Notes under the pieces: model-generated
What the model was told of the DNA's origin: nothing
The model's input: the letters and a program-made list of their open reading frames with translations, nothing else
The model's database searches: none
Origin: Paenibacillus taichungensis
GTDB lineage: Bacteria; Bacillota; Bacilli; Paenibacillales; Paenibacillaceae
Assembly: GCF_013359905.1 (NCBI RefSeq)
Contig: NZ_JABMCC010000111.1
Coordinates: 1 to 64,000, forward strand
DNA length: 64,000 nucleotides
Direction: 5' to 3'
Translations under genes and position numbers: made by a program
In this document: positions 45,348 to 53,706 of the stretch, piece after piece
Layout: each line of letters opens with the position of its first letter
How positions within the stretch are numbered: the first letter of the stretch is position 1

Positions 45348-45990
45348 AGTTCAGCAACCCCTTTTTCATCGCAAACTTCACCAGTTCCGGTCTGGTTCGA
45401 AGGCCGAGCTTCTCCATCAGATTGCTTTTGTGGGATTCGACTGTTTTGACACTAATCACCAGATGTTCAGCGATTTCCTTGTTGGCGTAACCCTTGGCAA
45501 TCCAGGACAAAATCTCTTTCTCCCGCTCAGATAACGTGTCGTACGGACCGGCGTTCTCCTGCTTCGCTTTGTCCAGGTATTCACTCATCAGCCGCTTGGT
45601 CGCACTTGGGTACAGATAGGCGCTACCCTCTGCTACAGAACGAATAGCGGCAAGCAATTCTTCATGCGGCGCGCTCTTGAGAATATATCCGGATGCTCCA
45701 GCGTGGATAGCGCGGAACAGATATTCTTCATCGTCATGCATGGTCAGGATCAAAATGGAGACATCCGGCATCAATTTCTTCAGTTCAGCAGTAGCGGTCA
45801 GACCGTCTTTGCCTGGCGGCATGCTGAAATCCATTAAGACCACATCCGGCTTCAGTTCTTGTGCTTTGGCAATAGCTTCATCGCCATCGGCTGCATCTCC
45901 AACAATATGTATATCATTCTTTCCGTCGAGCAGGGCGATCAGCCCGGAGCGTACAACTACATGATCATCGACAACTAATAATTGAATCAC
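45340..45990 (-). CDS. NarL-family response regulator
   Basis: 216 residues. Receiver domain 1-120 with acidic pocket DDH (7-9), phospho-acceptor Asp in VVLMDFSMPP near 54 and conserved Lys in ILKSAPHEE. LuxR-type helix-turn-helix follows (LSEREKEILSWIAKGYANKEIAEHL) near 150-175. Partner of the kinase that overlaps its 3' end. Target genes unknown. Confidence 0.92.
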   Translation of the reverse strand: MIQLLVVDDHVVVRSGLIALLDGKNDIHIVGDAADGDEAIAKAQELKPDVVLMDFSMPPGKDGLTATAELKKLMPDVSILILTMHDDEEYLFRAIHAGASGYILKSAPHEELLAAIRSVAEGSAYLYPSATKRLMSEYLDKAKQENAGPYDTLSEREKEILSWIAKGYANKEIAEHLVISVKTVESHKSNLMEKLGLRTRPELVKFAMKKGLLNFE

Positions 45991-46039
45991 ATCATTTTCC
46001 TCCTGTCCGGTTCCACAGTTCTGTCTTTATCATACCAAA

Positions 46040-46083
46040 AAAGAAAGCCATTCAGAGGGGAATCTCTGAATAGCTTCTTTTCT
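46040..46083. terminator. Bidirectional terminator after the siderophore-binding gene
   Basis: Stem GCCATTCAGAG / CTCTGAATAGC flanked by A-rich and T-rich runs. It ends the minus-strand gene at 46112. Confidence 0.8.
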
Positions 46084-46111
46084 CTGTATATCGCACAAGA
46101 GGAATTAAACT

Positions 46112-47110
46112 TTAGTTCTCTGTTTTACCGAAACGCTCCTTAATCATGTCTGCAATTTCCTGAACCTGTGCTTCCACGGCAAGTGGATCATAGGGCCAGA
46201 AGCGTTCTCCGTCAAGCTTGAACACGCGATTGTTCTTCACTGCGTCCAGGGATGACCAAACTGCTGAGCCCTCATCCAGTGAACCTCCGTTGGACAAATC
46301 CAGGAAGATATAGTCACCTGCGTAATCTGCCAACTTTTCCTCGGATATCGCTACAGTATCTTTATCCTGATCAATGAGCTCTTTCTGTACAATGTCTGGT
46401 GCTTTCAGTCCGAGCTGTTGATAGATGGCCTGTCCACCGCGATTGACACCATCCCCATTGATGTACCATTCTTTGCCGAACAGACTGAAGTTGGAGAAGG
46501 TTGTGCCTTCTTTGACCAGTCCTTGAATGGACTCTTTGGCGGCCTTCACTTTTACTTCGAATTGGGATAACCAATCTTTGGCTTCCTTCTGTTTGTTAAT
46601 GATTTCACCAAAAGCGGTGATTTCCTCATGGACATTGTCGTATGTTCCGTAAGGGATGATGAGTGTGGGTGCGATTTTACGATATTGCTCGTTCAGTTTC
46701 TCATCTCCACCCACAGTAACGATCAGGTCAGGCTGAAGTGCCAAAATTTTCTCTACTGATCCGCCGTCAATCCGGCCAATGTCTGCCACGCCCTCAACGA
46801 GATCAAGCACATACGGGCTTTCTAGCTCATAATCTGGCGCGCCTACAGGCTTGACGCCAAGTGCCAGAAAATCAGCAAGGTAACCTTGCGTAACGATACG
46901 CTGAGGATTCACGGGGATTTCAACATCTCCGTTAACCGTCGATATGACCTGTGTTTCTGCTTCGCTGGTCGCTGGTTGTTCTTCTGTTACGGCAGGTGCG
47001 GAGGCTTTATTTTCTGTCGTTTCTTCCGCTTGACCTGAGCAGCCAATAATTCCTATCACAAGTAAAAGGATTATGAGCCCGGCCCACCATTTTGATTTAA
47101 CCCCTGTCAT
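46112..47110 (-). CDS. Iron-siderophore ABC binding lipoprotein
   Basis: 332 residues. Signal with lipobox GIIGC (Cys near 24), then a BtuF/FhuD-type periplasmic-binding domain: PQRIVTQGYLADFLALGVKPVGAP, VEKILALQPDLIVTVGG and a typical RFWPYDP segment near the end. It captures ferric siderophore. No permease or ATPase follows, so it must use importers encoded elsewhere. ATG 47110 has GGGGAG six bases upstream; TTG 47125 would read into the Fur box. Confidence 0.9.
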   Translation of the reverse strand: MTGVKSKWWAGLIILLLVIGIIGCSGQAEETTENKASAPAVTEEQPATSEAETQVISTVNGDVEIPVNPQRIVTQGYLADFLALGVKPVGAPDYELESPYVLDLVEGVADIGRIDGGSVEKILALQPDLIVTVGGDEKLNEQYRKIAPTLIIPYGTYDNVHEEITAFGEIINKQKEAKDWLSQFEVKVKAAKESIQGLVKEGTTFSNFSLFGKEWYINGDGVNRGGQAIYQQLGLKAPDIVQKELIDQDKDTVAISEEKLADYAGDYIFLDLSNGGSLDEGSAVWSSLDAVKNNRVFKLDGERFWPYDPLAVEAQVQEIADMIKERFGKTEN

Positions 47111-47123
47111 TCTGCTTCTCCCC

Positions 47124-47149
47124 AATCAATAATGATTATCTTTCTCAAT
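47124..47149 (-). promoter_or_regulatory. Fur box of the siderophore-binding gene
   Basis: On the minus strand AGATAATCATTATTG matches the 7-1-7 Fur consensus TGATAATNATTATCA at 12 of 15 positions, directly before the RBS. Confidence 0.65.
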
Positions 47150-47227
47150 AAAACCTCCTATGTATCGTAGCTTTTGTGCACAAGTATCGTCTATCTCAAA
47201 ATGTGACCCATTGAGCATGGACAAATG

Positions 47228-48838
47228 TTACCTGTCCTTAACGCTATTCTCCCGAATCAGGATTTCTACCATAAGTTCAAGTTGCTTCTCCAGAGACAAG
47301 GCATCATTACACCAGAATTGTTCCAGTTGCAGAGGGTATATGCGACGATTTCCGTTATTCATAACCTTGTGCCAGCCTGGGCGCTCGCTAAGTTTATCTG
47401 CTGAATCGTGATACAGGCCACCTTCATGTGCCGGAAGAACAAGAAACATATGATCTGCTGCATATTCTGTTAATTGGTCTTCTTCAATGTATTGATGATT
47501 GTCAGGTTCCAAAACATCACGGAGGATGTTGGGGTGGGGAGTAAGATGAAGTCCATAATACACGTTATAGGCTGCTCTGGCGGTTGCATTCCAGATACAA
47601 ATGGTGCCGTCTTCCCACAGCTCATACAGACCAACGGTTTCTCCGGGTTTTATAAAATCTTTTAGTCGATCAGATTCGGTTCTGGCCCGTGTTGTGTAGT
47701 GTTCGATCCAATCTTCAGCTGCCTGTTCTCGTCCTACAATTCGGCCAATCAGACGGACCGTCTCCAGTCGATCCAGTTGGTTCCAAGGGAGAACAATAAC
47801 CTGGGATATACGTTCAAGTTGCTCAAGCTTGTGTGGCAAATAGTACAGATAATCTGGTGCGATGATCAAATCAATCGGTTCAGCGCGCAGTAATTCTTCC
47901 ACGCCATGTTCATCCAGATCAATTACGTCATGCAGCTCATCCTGGATCAATGGAGAAAGGGCCCAGGGAAGAAAGGAGGCCGCAACGGGTTGAACGCCGA
48001 GGGCAAGCAGATCCCCTGTATACTGAACCGTTGCAATCCGTCTCGCACGTGGCTGCAATCGATACTCACTTGGGCTGATCCCGGTGGACTGCTTAAACTT
48101 GCGGCTTAAATATAAACCGTCAGCATAGCCTACTAGCAAGGCAATTTCCTTCAATGTGGCCTGTGTGGATAGGAGGTATTGCTTTGCCTTATCCATCCGA
48201 ACTCGGGTCAGATGAGCCTGGAAGCTGCGCCCCACCTGTTTTTGAAAAAATCTAGAGAAATAGCTTGCGTTAAATCCGGTCATGCGGGCAATGTCTTCCC
48301 GGGTGAGATGATCGCCATAGTGATGATTAATATAGTAAAGAGCATCCCGAATTACACTGTCCACCATTTCTGTGGCAGGTTTCACCGCCAGCCTGAATAA
48401 CTCAAGCAGCTCACACAGTAGAAAATGGGATCGGGCTTCTTCGGTCTGGATGCTACCTGAACGTTTGTCGGTAAGTTCCTGGATAATGGCAAGAATCCGG
48501 AACCCTTGTGAACTGGCTCCAGTCTTTGCCCCATGTGCAGGCAAGTTCTCTGATGTAAGTTCATAGACACGCTTCTCATGGGACTCTTTCGTTAATCCGT
48601 ATTCCAGAAAGCCTATATGATATACCGTGAAGGCAGAAGCCGGAGTATGTATAAGCTCCAGGGAGCATGGGGGATAGAGGAAAAGGGTCTGGCCTTTATG
48701 TAAAACGCCATGTACCTGCCCATATTGGAAGTTCACCGTGGCTGTACAAGTCACCAGGGAAGGAGATTCTATGGAAATAAATCCGGTTTGCTGTGCAGCT
48801 TCCCAAGGAATCACACTGGCATTTGTCAGTACAAGCAT
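47228..48838 (-). CDS. AraC regulator fused to a siderophore-binding domain (Btr-like)
   Basis: 536 residues. N-terminal cupin-like part (to about 140), AraC double helix-turn-helix about 165-265 (REDIARMTGFNASYFSRFFQ; LKEIALLVGYADGLYLSRKFK), then a BtuF/FhuD-like domain about 270-536 (ARRIATVQYTGDLLALGVQP). This fusion matches B. subtilis Btr, which activates bacillibactin uptake genes when bound to the ferric siderophore. It lies upstream of the binding-protein gene, a likely target. RBS AGGAGG before ATG 48838. Confidence 0.9.
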   Translation of the reverse strand: MLVLTNASVIPWEAAQQTGFISIESPSLVTCTATVNFQYGQVHGVLHKGQTLFLYPPCSLELIHTPASAFTVYHIGFLEYGLTKESHEKRVYELTSENLPAHGAKTGASSQGFRILAIIQELTDKRSGSIQTEEARSHFLLCELLELFRLAVKPATEMVDSVIRDALYYINHHYGDHLTREDIARMTGFNASYFSRFFQKQVGRSFQAHLTRVRMDKAKQYLLSTQATLKEIALLVGYADGLYLSRKFKQSTGISPSEYRLQPRARRIATVQYTGDLLALGVQPVAASFLPWALSPLIQDELHDVIDLDEHGVEELLRAEPIDLIIAPDYLYYLPHKLEQLERISQVIVLPWNQLDRLETVRLIGRIVGREQAAEDWIEHYTTRARTESDRLKDFIKPGETVGLYELWEDGTICIWNATARAAYNVYYGLHLTPHPNILRDVLEPDNHQYIEEDQLTEYAADHMFLVLPAHEGGLYHDSADKLSERPGWHKVMNNGNRRIYPLQLEQFWCNDALSLEKQLELMVEILIRENSVKDR

Positions 48839-48990
48839 ATCTGTAGCCTCCTAGCCGTATGTTCTATCTTGAACATATCGATGTATGGACTCGATTATAT
48901 CAATCTGTGAGAGAGACGTCGACGTACACAGAGTAGTGATGGCAAGGTGACTAATTAACGCTTGTCCAACTAAGAATAAACCATAATCAA

Positions 48991-49033
48991 AAAAAGTCTT
49001 GTTACTCCCATTAGGAAATAACAAGACTTTTTA
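48991..49033. terminator. Terminator of the GAF-domain gene
   Basis: Stem AAAGTCTTGTTA / TAACAAGACTTT with A run and T run on either side; probably works in both directions. The 216 bases to the AraC gene show nothing else. Confidence 0.8.
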
Positions 49034-49054
49034 GCGTATTCCAGACAGCTGTCT

Positions 49055-49486
49055 TTATCCGTACACTTTTGGCTGCAGCTGTATAGCGACCTGTTCGGTC
49101 TGACGGACCATCTCCTGTGAGAACGTGCAGGGTAATCTGCTGCCAAGGAGCAACACTGCGCCAGGAACACTTCCTTGCTGGAACACAGGCACTGCTATGG
49201 CACATACCAACCGCTCCGCAAGCATTAACGGGCAACGGCCGGGTGTATGCTTCCCGGTGGATTGTGCATCAGATAGAGCGGTGCGTCCAGTTCGAAGCGC
49301 TATGCCAACCAGATCTTGTCCGGGACGCATCTCCATGCGTTTCACCCGTTCGTTGCTGGTGCCGGATGTATACTTCCAGCGCAGCATCGTACCGGACAGA
49401 CAGGCCAGTCCGCAAAAATCGCTGGAGGTACTCAGGCGCAGGCCGTCGATCATCTCCTGAATGCCAGATGGCAGTTCATCATGCAT
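49055..49486 (-). CDS. Stand-alone GAF-domain protein (NreA-like)
   Basis: 143 residues, almost entirely one GAF domain: LRWKYTSGTSNERVKRMEMRPGQ, then GIALRTGRTAL, VCAIAVPVFQQGSVPGAVLLLGSR. Size and layout resemble NreA, the nitrate-sensing GAF protein of staphylococci. It is divergent from fnr, which supports a role in anaerobic or nitrate signalling, though a specific ligand is not shown. RBS AAGGAAG precedes ATG. Confidence 0.75.
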   Translation of the reverse strand: MHDELPSGIQEMIDGLRLSTSSDFCGLACLSGTMLRWKYTSGTSNERVKRMEMRPGQDLVGIALRTGRTALSDAQSTGKHTPGRCPLMLAERLVCAIAVPVFQQGSVPGAVLLLGSRLPCTFSQEMVRQTEQVAIQLQPKVYG

Positions 49487-49869
49487 GAGAGGACACTTCC
49501 TTTTTTGGAATCATACCGTACGTTACGGTGTAATCAATATCAATATCGTTAACCTGTGGTCAGGGAAATCTTAAAATAAGGGTATTTCGCTGCTGCTTCT
49601 ATTGTAGCCCCTTTTTTAAGTATTGTAATTCAGGGAAAACCCCTATTTCCGTTCTGCAATTTGCTGATCCTGTGTATGGACAGGTATTCTGGCCAGGAAC
49701 AGCAAGGCTTTTTTCGATTGCAGAGTCGTAAAGGCACCTCATAAGTGTGATTTATCTCACAGCAAATTCAGGGAGTTTCTTCGTGAGGTTCAGGTAATCC
49801 CCCGATAACCCCCATGCTATATTCGCGGTATGATGGATACATAAGGAAACACCGAGGGGGACGAAGGTA
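49487..49869. other. Divergent region between the GAF gene and fnr
   Basis: 383 bases without a gene. It contains the FNR-type palindrome at 49746-49761 and a TATATT box at 49818. The GAF-proximal half (49490-49730) holds no motif I recognise. Confidence 0.7.
49746..49761. promoter_or_regulatory. FNR/CRP-type operator
   Basis: Perfect TGTGA-N6-TCACA palindrome, the consensus for Bacillus Fnr. Located 109 bases before the fnr start codon, suggesting autoregulation. Confidence 0.72.
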
Positions 49870-50646
49870 ATGGGTACGGTATTTACAGAAAGAACAACCC
49901 AGGCGACACAACAAGAACAGACGGAGGCGAGCAAGATGACACGGGAGACAGGTGGAATCCTTTCGTTCGTGACAGCTGAACAATGGGGCTTGATCGAAGC
50001 GAAGATGCAGCCGAAACGGGTAAAGTCGGGGTACAGTCTCTTTCTGGAAGGCGATGAAGCCGGATACCTGTACTACATTCGCTCGGGAAGAGTGAAGCTG
50101 ACCAAGTCGACTGAGGATGGGAAAGAAATCATTTTATCGATTCAGCAAACCGGCGATCTAATTGGAGAGTTTGGCGGCATCGGTGGATTATCCCATAGCT
50201 ACAGTGCTGAGATGGCAGAAAAAGGGGAGCTGGGGATCATCTCGCTCAGCGACTTGGAAAGTGTGCTCAGCAAACACGGTGACCTTGCCTTGAAATTCCT
50301 GCAATGGATGGCGCTCGCTCAGCGTATCACCCAGTCGCGTTTCCGTGACCTCTTGCTCTATGGCAAGGCAGGTGCACTCGCATCGACGCTCATTCGTGCC
50401 AGCAACTCGTATGGCAGAATTACGCCGGATGGCATCGTGCTCGACATGAAGCTGAATCATACCGAGTTGTCGGAAATGATTGGTGCCACGCGGGAGAGTG
50501 TAACGCGTATGTTGGGAGCCTGGAAAGAACAGGGGACGCTGGACACCGTGGATGGAAAGCTGATGATTCGTGACCTGGCAGCCTTGCGCTGCATGTGCGG
50601 ATGTCCTACATTTCCAAGCTGCCCGGTAGAGTTGTGCCGATTGTAA
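49870..50646 (+). CDS. fnr: Fnr-type anaerobic regulator
   Basis: 258 residues. Cyclic-nucleotide-binding-like beta roll (about 30-150; GYSLFLEGDEAGYLYYI), long dimer helix, and C-terminal helix-turn-helix with ELSEMIGATRESVTRML near 200. The C-terminus reads CMCGCPTFPSCPVELC: a cysteine cluster in the place where B. subtilis Fnr binds its iron-sulfur cluster. It probably activates anaerobic respiration genes when oxygen is low. RBS AAGG with GAGGGGG upstream. Confidence 0.92.
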   Translation: MGTVFTERTTQATQQEQTEASKMTRETGGILSFVTAEQWGLIEAKMQPKRVKSGYSLFLEGDEAGYLYYIRSGRVKLTKSTEDGKEIILSIQQTGDLIGEFGGIGGLSHSYSAEMAEKGELGIISLSDLESVLSKHGDLALKFLQWMALAQRITQSRFRDLLLYGKAGALASTLIRASNSYGRITPDGIVLDMKLNHTELSEMIGATRESVTRMLGAWKEQGTLDTVDGKLMIRDLAALRCMCGCPTFPSCPVELCRL

Positions 50647-50708
50647 TGAAATCAAGTTGAATAGGGTTGTTTCCTTCCATGGCGATTGGGGTCGTTACGG
50701 AGAATTCA

Positions 50709-50748
50709 AAAAAGCTGATGTCCGATTTACTCGGGATCAGTTTTTTTG
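50709..50748 (+). terminator. Terminator of fnr
   Basis: Stem CTGATGTCCGA / TCGGGATCAG followed by seven T. Confidence 0.83.
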
Positions 50749-50927
50749 GCGTGATATGAGCGGCTTGAAGAAGTGGTATTGAATAAAAAGTTTAGAGGGT
50801 TCAGTTAACGGGGTAGGAAATCAAGAAATGGAAACGAATACATAGTTTGGTTTACCCAAAATAGGTTGATCAACGTAATTTCAACATTCGAGTAATAAAT
50901 GAATCATAAAAAGGAGTAATTTTTACT

Positions 50928-51998
50928 ATGAAGGATATACAAAGTTTAGTTTCAGATTACACAAAAGATAAGAAGCATTTACAGCTTGTTATCGGGATTG
51001 TTAGGGAGGGAGATGTTGAATACTATTCATTTGATAATAATAATAAGAAAAGCATGATTCCTCCTGAGCATAAGTTATTTGAGATCGGCTCCATAACCAA
51101 AGTTTTTACATCCATACTTTTATTAGAAATGGAAAAAGAAAAACTGCTATCCTCGGATGACAGTGTTGGTAAGTTTGTGCAAAACGTTGAAAACGATTAT
51201 TTGAATAAGATTACCTTGAGAAGCCTTGCTACTCATACCTCTGGATTACCTATATTGGCAACCAACCACAATTTGGCTAAAAAAAGATCGAATCCTTATT
51301 CAATGTATACCGAGCAAGATTTAACTGCTTTTTTATCTACTGCTGATTACACGGATAGCATTGGTTCGTTTGGATATTCCAATATCGCTGTGGGTTTACT
51401 GGGATACATACTATGTAAGGTGTCAGGAAGTACGTATGACGAACTGTTAAAAAAATATATAACAAGTCCATTAAAGATGAATGAGACAGCCGTTATGCTT
51501 GATGCAGAAAAGAATAGCAGGTTTTTGAATGGACATGCTTCATCTGGGAAAAGAGTCCCTCATTGGGATCTTTCTATACATGTAGGAGCTGGGGGGATTA
51601 AGTCATCTGTTAGCGATTTGAGTTTATTTGTCCAAGCTAATCTAAATGATGATAATCCGATAGCCTCTACACTACAAAAAAGTCATCTCCCTATATCGAT
51701 CGGAAATTCAAACCGTTATTTTGGCTGGGGTGAGGATAATCTTCTAGATAAAGTTATCCTCTGGCATAACGGGGGTTCAGCTGGTTTTAATAGTTATCTA
51801 GCTTTCAATAAGGAACTCCGTGTAGGAGTTGTATTGCTATCCAATTATTCTTTTTTCTCAAATTCTCTTATGGATCATTATCTTGCTCAAATCAGAAAAT
51901 GGATGACAAAAAAAGAGCCTTCACAAGGAACGATGATAGACTCTACAGGTATAAAAATATTGGAAGAAATCATGCAGAGAGAAGCGTCATTGAAGTAA
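50928..51998 (+). CDS. Serine hydrolase, class C beta-lactamase fold
   Basis: 356 residues, no signal peptide. SITK (SxxK nucleophile) near 55, YSN in FGYSNIAVGLLG, and HNGGSAGF in place of KTG. These mark the beta-lactamase/DD-peptidase/esterase family. Cytoplasmic placement argues against antibiotic hydrolysis; an esterase or peptidase is likelier. Coding sequence is clearly more AT-rich than its neighbours, which suggests recent acquisition. RBS AAAAAGGAG precedes ATG. A terminator follows. Confidence 0.85.
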   Translation: MKDIQSLVSDYTKDKKHLQLVIGIVREGDVEYYSFDNNNKKSMIPPEHKLFEIGSITKVFTSILLLEMEKEKLLSSDDSVGKFVQNVENDYLNKITLRSLATHTSGLPILATNHNLAKKRSNPYSMYTEQDLTAFLSTADYTDSIGSFGYSNIAVGLLGYILCKVSGSTYDELLKKYITSPLKMNETAVMLDAEKNSRFLNGHASSGKRVPHWDLSIHVGAGGIKSSVSDLSLFVQANLNDDNPIASTLQKSHLPISIGNSNRYFGWGEDNLLDKVILWHNGGSAGFNSYLAFNKELRVGVVLLSNYSFFSNSLMDHYLAQIRKWMTKKEPSQGTMIDSTGIKILEEIMQREASLK

Positions 51999-52018
51999 CG
52001 GGAATCGATAGAAGTATT

Positions 52019-52046
52019 AGCCACCTAATCATTAGGTGGTTTTTTT
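52019..52046 (+). terminator. Terminator of the serine hydrolase gene
   Basis: Stem CCACCTAA / TTAGGTGG with short loop and seven T. Confidence 0.83.
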
Positions 52047-52087
52047 ATATCTAGAGACTCCCATCCAAGATAACTAATCCATGATAC

Positions 52088-52113
52088 AAAAGAGGACGTG
52101 TTAACGCCCTCCT
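52088..52113 (-). terminator. Terminator of the GNAT gene
   Basis: Minus-strand stem GAGGGCGT / ACGTCCTC followed by TTTTG; weak to moderate. Confidence 0.55.
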
Positions 52114-52131
52114 GCATTATACCCATGGTAT

Positions 52132-52662
52132 TCACTCACCTGCATATTCCTTTGCAAGAATCGAATATAGACACGAATCATGATATTCCCCTTTGTAAAA
52201 CCAATGCTCTCGCATCAAACCTTCACGCTGCATACCTATCTTCTGCATAACGTTCTCTGAAGCCTTGTTATTCGGGCGGCATTTTGCATAAATGCGGTGT
52301 ACACCAAGTGTATTGAAGCCAAAGCCAAGCATGGCTCGGGCTGCTTCGGCAGCATACCCTTTTCCCTGATAAACGGGATTGAGCACATAACCGATTTCTG
52401 CGTTCGTCTTTTCGATGTGAAGGCCAACACCACCGATCAGGATGCCCTCCTTTTTCAAGCATATCGCCAGTTCGAAGCCCTCTCGTGGTTGTGTTTGCTG
52501 TGAATTTAGCACAAATTCCACATAATCTCGCGTATCTTCTTCCGTATTCGGTCCCCATGCCGTATGCTGAGTAACTTCTGTCATGGATGTGTAGCTATGT
52601 ATACTTTCCCAGTCTGTCTCCAGAATATCCCGGATGATGAGTCGTTCGGTCTCCAATTGCAT
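52132..52662 (-). CDS. GNAT acetyltransferase (RimJ/RimL class)
   Basis: 176 residues. Opening MQLETERLIIRD and the later GYVLNPVYQGKGYAAEAARAML (acetyl-CoA loop) and NKASENVMQKIGMQREG define the family that acetylates protein N-termini or small amines. Substrate unknown. Its RBS AGGAGGG touches the end of repeat element copy C. Confidence 0.9.
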   Translation of the reverse strand: MQLETERLIIRDILETDWESIHSYTSMTEVTQHTAWGPNTEEDTRDYVEFVLNSQQTQPREGFELAICLKKEGILIGGVGLHIEKTNAEIGYVLNPVYQGKGYAAEAARAMLGFGFNTLGVHRIYAKCRPNNKASENVMQKIGMQREGLMREHWFYKGEYHDSCLYSILAKEYAGE

Positions 52663-52674
52663 AGCTATTCCCTC

Positions 52675-52870
52675 CTATATAAAGTGAACTAAAGAATATT
52701 TACACTTGCCACTTCGATGACAGAACAACCTTCCGATCGCTGTGATCCCCAGATTTTTTTGATTCCCTTTTTCAAAGGAGAAAATCCGGGGATAAAGGCG
52801 AACGCTCCGCTTCTTCAGGTTTTTTCTGTCCTCTCCGTTTCTCGTGTAAATGTTTAGTTCAATTATATAG
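52675..52870. repeat. Dispersed inverted-repeat element, copy C
   Basis: About 196 bases. Ends CTATATAAAGTGAACTAAAG and, inverted, CTATATAATTGAACTAAAC form imperfect terminal inverted repeats that both continue into TTTACAC. Internal stem ATCCCC-A-GATTTT with AAAATC-C-GGGGAT. It matches copy A in reverse complement and copy B directly. It separates the GNAT gene from the 51-residue gene. Confidence 0.78.
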
Positions 52871-52939
52871 TAAAACAAAAATAGCCCAATAACCGATTCG
52901 TGTAAAGAATGGGTTACGAGCTATGTAAGTATAAGCATG

Positions 52940-53095
52940 CTATTGTGGTTGTTTACATTGAACTGCGGGATAAGTATAAGCCAGCTTGCGAATAATTTCC
53001 TTTTGCCATTTGGTGTCACCCAGGTTGGTTGCCAGGTTCAGAAGATCCAAATAATCGTCAAGCTGCAGATCAGCCTTTTGCAGAGTTGTATTCAT
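52940..53095 (-). CDS. Fur-controlled 51-residue small protein
   Basis: 51 residues, MNTTLQKADLQLDDYLDLLN at the start, ending near CKQPQ. Sequence looks helical and amphipathic, without membrane segment; I do not recognise it. It does not resemble the FbpA or FbpB basic proteins I recall. A perfect Fur box lies 78 bases upstream (53173-53187), suggesting synthesis under iron limitation, perhaps as an iron-sparing adaptor. RBS AAAGGGG is 12 bases from the ATG, a rather long spacing. Confidence 0.62.
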   Translation of the reverse strand: MNTTLQKADLQLDDYLDLLNLATNLGDTKWQKEIIRKLAYTYPAVQCKQPQ

Positions 53096-53165
53096 TCGAT
53101 GTTCGTTCCCCTTTATCTATAAAATCGTTAAGTCATGTACAGTAGGCAGAAGACTTGAGACAGGC

Positions 53166-53540
53166 TCAAGAATGATAATCATTATCACAGTATATTATCA
53201 TTATGCAATGAACGATGGCAAAATGCAATGCCAAGGCTCGAATGTACTCAACTTTTTTTGAAAAAAGGCTCATCCACAGTAGATAGGGAACGTACACACC
53301 CAGGTATGCAGAGGGATAAAGGAACCATCCATTCAACAGGAAATGGTGAATTTCTGTGGTGAACGTCGTCATATGGGCATTCGTAGCGTACACATCACCG
53401 GCAATGACAGTCGCCGCACTATAAAAACATAGCAGGGCAAGTACATGGAAAATGCGGGTTACCATCCGGGAGCGAAGCGCAACAAAAACCATAATCAGTG
53501 GAATAATCAGCAGGAGCAGAAGAAATAGCAATTTCATCAT
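53166..53540 (-). CDS. Small membrane protein, function unknown
   Basis: 124 residues with about four hydrophobic helices (LLFLLLLLIIPLIMVFVAL at the start, then IFHVLALLCFYSAATVIAG). Not recognised. ATG 53540 follows AAAGGAG; the longer frame to 53582 has none. The Fur box of the next gene overlaps its last codons. Confidence 0.7.
   Translation of the reverse strand: MMKLLFLLLLLIIPLIMVFVALRSRMVTRIFHVLALLCFYSAATVIAGDVYATNAHMTTFTTEIHHFLLNGWFLYPSAYLGVYVPYLLWMSLFSKKVEYIRALALHFAIVHCIMIIYCDNDYHS
53173..53187 (-). promoter_or_regulatory. Perfect Fur box
   Basis: TGATAATCATTATCA, 15/15 match to the Fur 7-1-7 consensus, palindromic. It lies inside the last codons of the membrane-protein gene and 78 bases before the 51-residue gene. 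Confidence 0.8.
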
Positions 53541-53706
53541 ACAGGTCTCCTTTGGAATACTTTTGTTAACCAGTATGGGCAATTGGTAGAATTTCCAAAA
53601 GTTTTTGCAAACATTTTACAAAAAGAAAGAGGAATTCATCATATGAACGATTAAATTAAAGGTGGATAACCCATTATCAGGTAATTACGAGGAGGAGAAG
53701 GCAAGT

